Assembly: GCA_947683425.1 (NCBI GenBank) | Contig: CANTUQ010000021.1 | Span: forward strand, 310,001 to 374,000 | DNA from: Excoecaria cochinchinensis | Lineage: Eukaryota > Streptophyta > Magnoliopsida > Malpighiales > Euphorbiaceae | Reading direction: 5' to 3' | DNA length: 64,000 bases | Part shown: piece by piece, positions 58,070-64,000 of the stretch | How positions within the stretch are numbered: the first letter of the stretch is position 1 | Layout of the letters: every line of letters starts with the position of its first letter | The notes under the pieces: model-generated | What the model was told of the DNA's origin: nothing | What the model saw: the letters and a program-made list of their open reading frames with translations, nothing else | The model's database searches: none | Program-made: the position numbers and the translations under genes

Positions 58070-59146
58070 TAGTAAAATGAACATGAAGTAAATAATACTA
58101 ACAATAATAATAACATAAAATAATAATAATAATAACAATAACAATAATAATAATAATAATGTAAAATAGTATTAATTAATAATAATAATAAAATTAAAAT
58201 AATAATCATCATAATAACAATAACACAAAAAAATAATAATAATAATAATAAAACACAATAATACTTAATAATAATAATAATAATAATAATATAAAATAAA
58301 TAAAAAAGGGAACTCAACGGATTTCCTCACCGGAGGTGCCGTTGGCGACACTGCCGCCGCCGGAAGGCAGATCGGGATGCCAGGGATCCTCCGCCGCCGG
58401 TCACGCGCCCATCTTCCCGCCGGCAAGTGCCGATGACCGACGGCCACCGCCCGGTTCGTCCGAGTCTCCTCGGTCTGCCGCTGGGGTGCGTACAGCGGTC
58501 TGGCGCTGTGGCTGGCCTGCGGCGCCCTTATTTCTTCCTCCCTTTTCTTCTTTTTCGACGTCGTGTGTCCCTGCATTTCACGTTTTGCTGGTCCTCTTTG
58601 TTCCCTTGATTTCCTTCTTTTTCTCTATTTGCCTTTCATTTCTTTTCTTTTGTTTCTTGTTCCCTTGATTTCTTTCTTTGTCTCTATTTGCTTCTCATTT
58701 CTTTTCTTTTGTTTCTTGTTCCCTTGATTTCTTGCTCTCTCTTCTTTTGCACCCTCTTTTCTTTTTTTCTTTATTCTTGCTCTCTTTCATCAGCCGAGCC
58801 CCCCCTCTTTTTTCCTCATATTTTTTTTTATACCCCGAAATTAGGGTAGGGCCAACTCATGATTCTCTCCATATATATATTTTTTTGAATTTAATTTACT
58901 TAAATTATTACATATTTACCTAATTAAACACTATACATTATTTTCTTTTTTTCAATTTTAATTATCCTACAATGTTAACTAATTAATTTAACTTAATCTT
59001 AAAAATATTTTTACATATATATTTTTTCTTTTCTTTTTTTTTTAAGTTTTTATATTTTTTTCGGAGAGATTATCAAGTTTGCCTGGAGAACCAAAATTGC
59101 CATTTTTGGACAGATATTACCCTTGACTCAGGAGCCGGTGTCTACA
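55816..59146 (-). repeat. Minus-strand Ogre LTR (3331 bp) with internal duplications
   Basis: In element direction it starts TGTAGACACCGGCTCCTGAG (59146) and ends GGTGTGCGTCACA (55816). A block of about 660 bp made of (AAT)n-rich sequence plus a GC-rich 'accggaggtgc..gatcgggatgcc' part is present twice (about 57150-57780 and about 57800-58405), inflating the LTR. Confidence 0.85.
57091..58290. repeat. (AAT)n-rich tandem block
   Basis: Long (AAT)n runs at 57091-57171, 57427-57489, 57565-57638, 57775-57828 and 58032-58071, mixed with ACA and AATA variants. The poly-Ile, poly-Tyr and poly-Asn frames they create are not proteins. Confidence 0.95.
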
Positions 59147-59165
59147 GTTGCCCCCAATTTTGAGG
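59147..59165 (-). other. Polypurine tract of minus-strand Ogre
   Basis: Minus-strand CCTCAAAATTGGGGGCAAC adjoins the LTR start. A decayed second copy is at 60623-60640. Confidence 0.8.
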
Positions 59166-59280
59166 AAGCGAGTGCCTAGATGCCTAGGTGAGCCAAAATT
59201 CAGAGAAGAAGGAGAGGAACGAAGCGTGTACCTGAGGCGGTGACCTACCTACTGCGTTGTCATCCCCGATTGCTGTGATT

Positions 59281-59810
59281 AGTTCTTTACCAGCTTGTCG
59301 GCGTTCGAAGCCACTGCCGGGTTATGTGATTGATGATTGTTGACATGTGAAACCACAGTTGAGTTGCGTGATTGATAGACACCAATTTATGGGCATGTGA
59401 AATCACGGTTGAGCGACTGATAAACACCGGCTTGTCGGTGTGTGAAGCCTCTAGATTTTGAAGAACGTGATTGATGAAACACCAACTTATCAGTGTGTGA
59501 AACCACGACTGAATGACTGATAAATACCAGCTTATCGGTGTGTGAAGCCTCCAGACTTTAAAGAAAGTGATTGATGAAACACCAGCTTGTCGGTGTGTGA
59601 AACCACGGCTGAGAGACTGATAAACGCCAGCTTGTTAGTGTGTGAAGCATCCAGACTTTGAAGAACGTGATTGATGAAACACCAGGTTATCGGTGTGTGA
59701 AACCACTGCTGAGCGACTGATAAACACCAGCTTGTCGGTGTGTGAAGCCTCCAGACTTTGAAGAACGTGATTGATGAAACACAAGCTTGCTGGTGCGTGA
59801 AACCACTACT
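59281..59810 (-). repeat. Ogre 3' minisatellite, about 100-bp compound unit
   Basis: Alternation of two subunits, 'cttgtcggtgtgtgaaacca..gactgataaacaccag' and 'cttgtcggtgtgtgaagcctccagactttgaag..gatgaaacaccag', of about 45 and 55 bp. Confidence 0.9.
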
Positions 59811-60622
59811 ACGCACCGGAAGGACGCCAAAGTTGGTCGAAAAATGCCTTGGAATGCCGCGGGTCCTTCCTCGTCGTTCTTTTTCCCACCGGCGAATGCC
59901 GATGATCGGCGGCCACTGCCCGGCTCGTCCGGGTCTCCTCCGTCTGCCGGTGGGGCGCGTGCGGGAATCCGGCGCCGTGGCTGGCCGGTGGCGCCCTGCG
60001 TTTCTTCCTCCCTTTTCTTCTTTTTTGGCGTCGTGTGTCCCTGCGTATTTCATTTTGCTGGTCCTCTTTGTTCCCCTGATTTCCTTCTTTTTCTCTATTT
60101 TCCTTTCATTTCATTTCTTTTGTTTCTTGTTCCCTTGATTTCTTTCTTTGTCTCTATTTGCTTTTCATTTCATTTCTTTTATTTCTTGTTCCCTTGATTT
60201 CTTGCTCTCTCTTCATTTGCTTCCTCTTTTCTTTTTTTCTCTATTCTTGCTCTCTTTCATCAGCCGAGCCCCCCCTCTCTTTTTTCCTCATATTTTTCTT
60301 TTTATACCCCGAAATTAGGGTAGGGCCAACTCATGATTCTCTCCATATATATATTTTTTTGACTTTAATTTACTTAAATTATTACATATTTACCTAATTA
60401 AACACTATACATTATTTTCTTTTTTTCAATTTTAATTATCCTACAATGTTAACTAATTAATTTAACTTAATTTTAAAAATATTTTTACATATATATTTTT
60501 TCTTTTCTTTTTTTTTGTAAGTTTTTATATTTTTTTTCGGAAAGGTTATCAAGTTTGCTTGGAGAACCAAAATTGCCATTTTTTGATAGATATTACCCTT
60601 GACTCAGGACCCGTTGTCTACA
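59811..60622 (-). repeat. Partial second copy of the Ogre LTR start
   Basis: It matches 58390-59146 nearly base for base over the CT-rich leader and the terminal 'cccgaaattagggtagggcc' region, then has its own polypurine tract. It results from duplication of about 1.48 kb (59146 to 60622). Confidence 0.88.
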
Positions 60623-60659
60623 GTTGTCCTCAATTTTGGGAAAGCTAGTGACTTAACGA

Positions 60660-61199
60660 CTGCGTGTGAAATTACGGTTGTGCGATTGATAAACATCGGC
60701 TTGTCGGTGTGTGAAGCCTCCAAATTTTGAAGAACGTGATTGATGAAACACCGACATATCAGTGTGTGAAACCACGGCTAAATGACTGATAAACACCAGC
60801 TTGTCGGTGTGTGAAACCACGACTGAGCGACTGGTAAGCACTAGCTTATCGGTGTGTGAAGCCTTTAGACTTTGAAGAACGTCATTGATGAAACACCAGC
60901 TTGTCGGTGTGTGAAACCACGGCTGAGCGACTGGTAAACACTAGCTTGTCAGTGTGTGAAGCCTCCAGACTTTGAAGAACGTGATTGATGAAACACCAGC
61001 TTGTCGATGTGTGAAACCACGGCTGAGCGACTGATAAACACCAGCTTGTCGGTGTGTGAAGCCTCCAGACTTTGAAGAACATGATTGATCAAACACCAGC
61101 TTGTTGGTGTGTGAAACTACGACTGAGTGAATGATAAACACTAGCTTGTCGATGTGTGAAGCCTCCAGACTTTGAAGAACGTGATTGATGAAACACCAG
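60660..61199 (-). repeat. Second block of the about 100-bp minisatellite
   Basis: The same compound unit as 59281-59810, with the 'aacaccagcttgtcggtgtg' core in every copy. Confidence 0.9.
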
Positions 61200-61563
61200 T
61201 TTTGCCTCCTTAGAGGATTTCGATATTTTGCCTCCTCAGAGGATGTAGAGATTTTACCTCCTCAGAGGACTTTCAGATTTTGCCTCCTCAGAGAACTTCG
61301 AGATTTTGCCTCCTCAGAGGACTTCAAGATTTTGCCTACTCAGAGAACTTTGAGATTTTGCCTCCTTAGAGGACTTTGAAAGTTTTACCTCCTCAGAGAA
61401 CTTTGAGATTTTGCCTCCTCAGAGGACTTTGAGATTTTGCCTCATCAGAGGACTTTGAGATTTTGCCTCCTCAAAGGACTTTGAGATTTTGCCTCCTCAA
61501 ATGACTTTGAAAGTTTGCCTCCTAAGAAAACTTTGATTGACTTGCCCCCTGAGAGGTCTTTGG
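61200..61563 (-). repeat. Third satellite, about 26-27 bp unit
   Basis: About 13 tandem copies of 'ttttgcctcctcagaggact' plus 'ttgaga'. Each contains the short palindrome CCTCNGAGG. It directly joins the 100-bp satellite. Confidence 0.92.
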
Positions 61564-61675
61564 CCGAAATATATGCGAAGTTATGCATGTCTGAAATTTA
61601 AGTACAGAATCATTCATACGAAATATTAAACATATGCAAAAGATTATACCTGTGGGATGCTTAGAATGCGACATG
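61564..61675. other. Short unassigned flank
   Basis: It is probably the remaining 3' UTR of the minus-strand Ogre. Nothing recognisable. Confidence 0.4.
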
Positions 61676-62802
61676 TGTCACACCCCAAATCAGGCCTGGT
61701 CGGATTTCGCAAGTTAAGTCGGGAATTAAAGGGTATTTTAGTAATTTGAGCTTGAAAAAAAATTGGAAATAAGGACTTAATTGAAAAGTATTTATTAATT
61801 AAGTATGTTAAGAAGAGAAATATTAGAGTGTGCTTGTAGTGCATGGAAGTAGGATATAAGTGGATTAAGGGGTTTTATACTGTGGGTTTGTTGTATGGTG
61901 CCATGGATGTAAGTGGGTTTTAAGAAAAGATTTGGTGTGGCTCAAGTTTGGTGCCTTGAAGATTTTTATTCAAAAAATGCTTGTGTGTGGAGGGTGTATG
62001 GTGCTAAAAGTGGTAAAGTCAAAAGTGGAGTGTTTGGTCCTATAGGAAGTTGCCAAGTGGAATGGGTAGGTGGAGCAATTAATGAAAAGGGAAAGGAAAG
62101 AGAAAAAGAGGGAAAGGAAGCTACCTCCCGTCCCTCTCTCCTCTCTCTCTCGGTTTTCTTCTCTCTTTTCCTTGTTCATCCTCTACTTCATCTCCTTTCT
62201 TGGTGGCTAGTACTTGCAAGATCTTTGGTTTTTTGGTTGGATTGTGGAGCGAGATTGAGAAGCTTTGGGTTTCAAGAGAAAGCTCAAGGGTAAAGAGAAG
62301 GTGAAGAGTGGGTTTTGAGGCTACAAAGAAATCAGGTTTGGGAGCTTTGATTTATAAATTGGAATTTGTGAGTTGTTGTGCCCTAATTATCACTTAGGAT
62401 GTAAATGAGTTTGTATTGTTTAAATCTTTGGAATTTGAGTGTTTTGATATGTGTAAATGTATGATGGATATGGGTAAATGAGTTAGTAATGCATGATTAG
62501 GATGAATTGAGGATATGTAAATTTGGTAATTTCTTGGTTTTCATGTATGTATATGTTATGTATGAGATTTGATGGGTTCTTAGAAATGGGTTGCTATATG
62601 TTCTTTATTTTGATATATATGATATGGGTTTTTGTTCTGGAATGTGAATCTTGCATGAGCTTGAGTTAACGGTGATAATATGGTTGTTGATGCTAATGGA
62701 TAGCCGGGTTTGAGGTAAGTGGTCCTTGAATGAGTTTTGTGTTTTGTTGGATGTTTTTGGAAGGAAAAAATTCTGCGAAATTCTGCAGATTTTGGAAAAC
62801 CC

Positions 62803-63140
62803 GATACTGTCGCGATCGCGACAGGAATCGGCGGTTTGGAGCTTCGCTGTCGCGAGCATGCAACATCTGTTGCGAGCCCACGATAGCCGAGGCGTTAGCA
62901 CACCCCGGTCGCGAGCGCGACTACCGTCGCGATCGCGATAGAGCCCGATGCTGGTTTGGCGCTATCGCGAGCACGCGATTCGTCGCGAGCCCGCGATGGC
63001 CACTTTGCTCTCTGTCGTGATCGCAACATCTATCGCGAGTGGGACAGAGCCTGGCCCTTCCGTCCTCCTCGCGGTTGCGAAGTTCGTCGCGCGCACACAG
63101 TTAAGATACTTCGTTCTCTGTCGCGAGCGCGATAGCTCCC
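62803..63140 (+). repeat. Palindrome array, CTGTCGCGA/TCGCGACAG type
   Basis: It has the same unit order as 45352-45712 but is more degenerate (for example GTCGTGATCGCAAC), showing decay. Confidence 0.88.
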
Positions 63141-63582
63141 TGTATGCTGAATGAGTTTTCTTTTATTGTGTGCGGTTTGAACTCCAATTTCCTTTAAATG
63201 CCTATGAGTTTTATACTTGTTACTTTTACGAATTCATGAATGCGGAACCATAGTATGATTATGTACAAGTATGATGATAATTTTGGGACGTTCTGAATTG
63301 AAGTGAATGGCTTATACTTAGTTATCCTCAGCTATCGCATGATTAGGATTTTGTATTTGTAATCACTGGCATGATAGTGCTCCTATACTTGACTCTGATA
63401 TGTTATAGAATCTTGGATAATGTTAAAGTGTGTGTGTTGGTTGTATTATATTATATGCTTTGCGATATGAATTATATGAGGCATGTCTGACATTGTGGAC
63501 TTATGTATATGTCTACCATAATCTGGTTTATGCATGTTGAATTATATTATGTGACTCGAAACATGATTGGTGTTACGCATGA

Positions 63583-63851
63583 CCTGCGAGAGTTAGTCTA
63601 GTGGATAGTTAGACATGCCTAATAGAGTTTTGTTAGCTGCAGCCCCTTTGAACGTTTGGACCCTGATCAGGTCCCTGTTTGGTTCCTCGCGAACCCTTTT
63701 ATGTGTTTGGGTCTTGCTTAAGATCCCCTATTGTGAAAGTGTTTCGAAGGAGAATTTATGTGATTTTTCGATTCGTACCCGTAAGGTGCGCCCGATCGTG
63801 CCAGCGAGGCACTGTCTGATTGCTCGTTATCCACTATTTTGAGTCAGCAGG
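63583..63851 (+). other. Multi-branched fold
   Basis: CCTGC/GCAGG (63583-63587, 63847-63851) and AGTGGATA/TATCCACT (63600-63607, 63828-63835) close the fold. GGACCCTGATCAGGTCC, GGTTC-CTCGC-GAACC and GCTGCAGC lie inside. Confidence 0.62.
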
Positions 63852-64000
63852 TATTTTATTCGCTTCGTCTGATATGAATATGATAATATGATAACCGGTT
63901 GGGTAAGATTCCAGTAATGTGAATCAGCTATCTTTCTGAATGTGATCATGAAAGTCTTAGTGATCTAAATGTGACTCAAGTATATATTTGTATATGCTTT

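Larger units (their letters stand above)
55816..61675 (-). mobile_element. Minus-strand Ogre: LTR, 3' UTR and satellites only
   Basis: It reads, from high to low coordinates, 3' untranslated satellites, polypurine tract, LTR. The LTR is 55816-59146, and a second partial LTR start plus tract lies at 59811-60640. No coding part is present: at 61676 a Tekay LTR interrupts. Confidence 0.82.
61676..64000 (+). mobile_element. Tekay LTR, running off the window
   Basis: It starts TGTCACACCCCAAATCAGG at 61676, after ACATG. The first 100 bp resemble the LTR at 9141 ('cctggtcggatttcgc', 'gggtattttagtaatttgagc'), but the array (62803-63140) is the CTGTCGCGA type found at 45352. Fold at 63583-63851. The end is outside the window, so solo or full-length status is unknown. 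Confidence 0.85.

Noticed and set aside
57091..58290. Long poly-Ile, poly-Tyr and poly-Asn frames
   Set aside because: Trinucleotide repeat translation only.
61913..62293. 126-residue plus-strand frame with a Leu/Ser-rich stretch
   Set aside because: It lies in the CT-rich leader of a Tekay LTR, as do similar frames at 9540 and 36127. No conservation between copies.

Overview
The window is nuclear DNA of an angiosperm, most likely a species with a large, repeat-rich genome. It is AT-rich and intron-like, with no prokaryotic gene order. Everything recognisable is transposable element. The coding remains carry plant-specific marks: a Ty3/gypsy chromovirus integrase with a C-terminal chromodomain of the Tekay/Del type, primer sites matching initiator tRNA-Met, and Ogre/Tat-type gag, protease and RT. 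I found no host gene, rRNA, tRNA gene or CRISPR array. The species cannot be named from this sequence.

Layout, left to right. 1-1679: minus-strand Ogre-type LTR cut by the window edge. 1921-3428: 3' part of a plus-strand Tekay-like LTR followed by its tRNA-Met primer site. 3429-5600: small DNA-transposon and SINE-like scraps and an (AAT)n tract. About 5600-9097: another Tekay-like LTR. 9098-25586: a three-deep nest. The outer LTR remnant (9098-9140, 24322-25586) holds a solo LTR (9141-24316, TSD GTGTG). That solo LTR holds a complete minus-strand Tekay element (9699-22389, TSD GTAAG). The pol of the complete element is split by a fourth insertion, a solo LTR (14178-17153, TSD AGACT). 25670-31446: 3' LTR and decayed pol of a second minus-strand Tekay element, broken by a plus-strand Tekay LTR (31447-33917). 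That LTR is broken in turn by an Ogre-type element (33918-48880). The Ogre element carries two Tekay solo LTRs (35795-38262, TSD AGGTA; 44220-46844, TSD GTTAG). Its 3' LTR is interrupted by a second Ogre (48881-55815), whose RT is interrupted by a minus-strand Ogre (55816-61675). 61676-64000: start of another Tekay LTR running off the window.

How the parts work. Tekay elements read LTR, tRNA-Met primer site, gag-protease-RT-RNase H-integrase-chromodomain, polypurine tract, LTR. The complete copy has nearly identical LTRs but is disabled by two nonsense codons, a frameshift and the solo LTR. The Ogre elements show the Tat-lineage order (long LTR, 5' ORF, gag, protease, RT, integrase) and a long 3' untranslated region filled with minisatellite next to the polypurine tract.

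The most interesting signal is in the Tekay LTRs. Downstream of the promoter every copy carries three structured blocks: (1) an array of short inverted repeats whose sequence differs completely between subfamilies (GTCACG/CGTGAC, ACACGGC/GCCGTGT, CTGTCGCGA/TCGCGACAG, TCACCACCT/AGGTGGTGA); (2) a roughly 240-290 nt multi-branched fold closed by long-range stems that keep pairing through compensatory changes; (3) a twin hairpin just before a possible splice acceptor. Together these look like a conserved RNA architecture in the retrotransposon leader, possibly inside an LTR intron, with structure kept while sequence changes.
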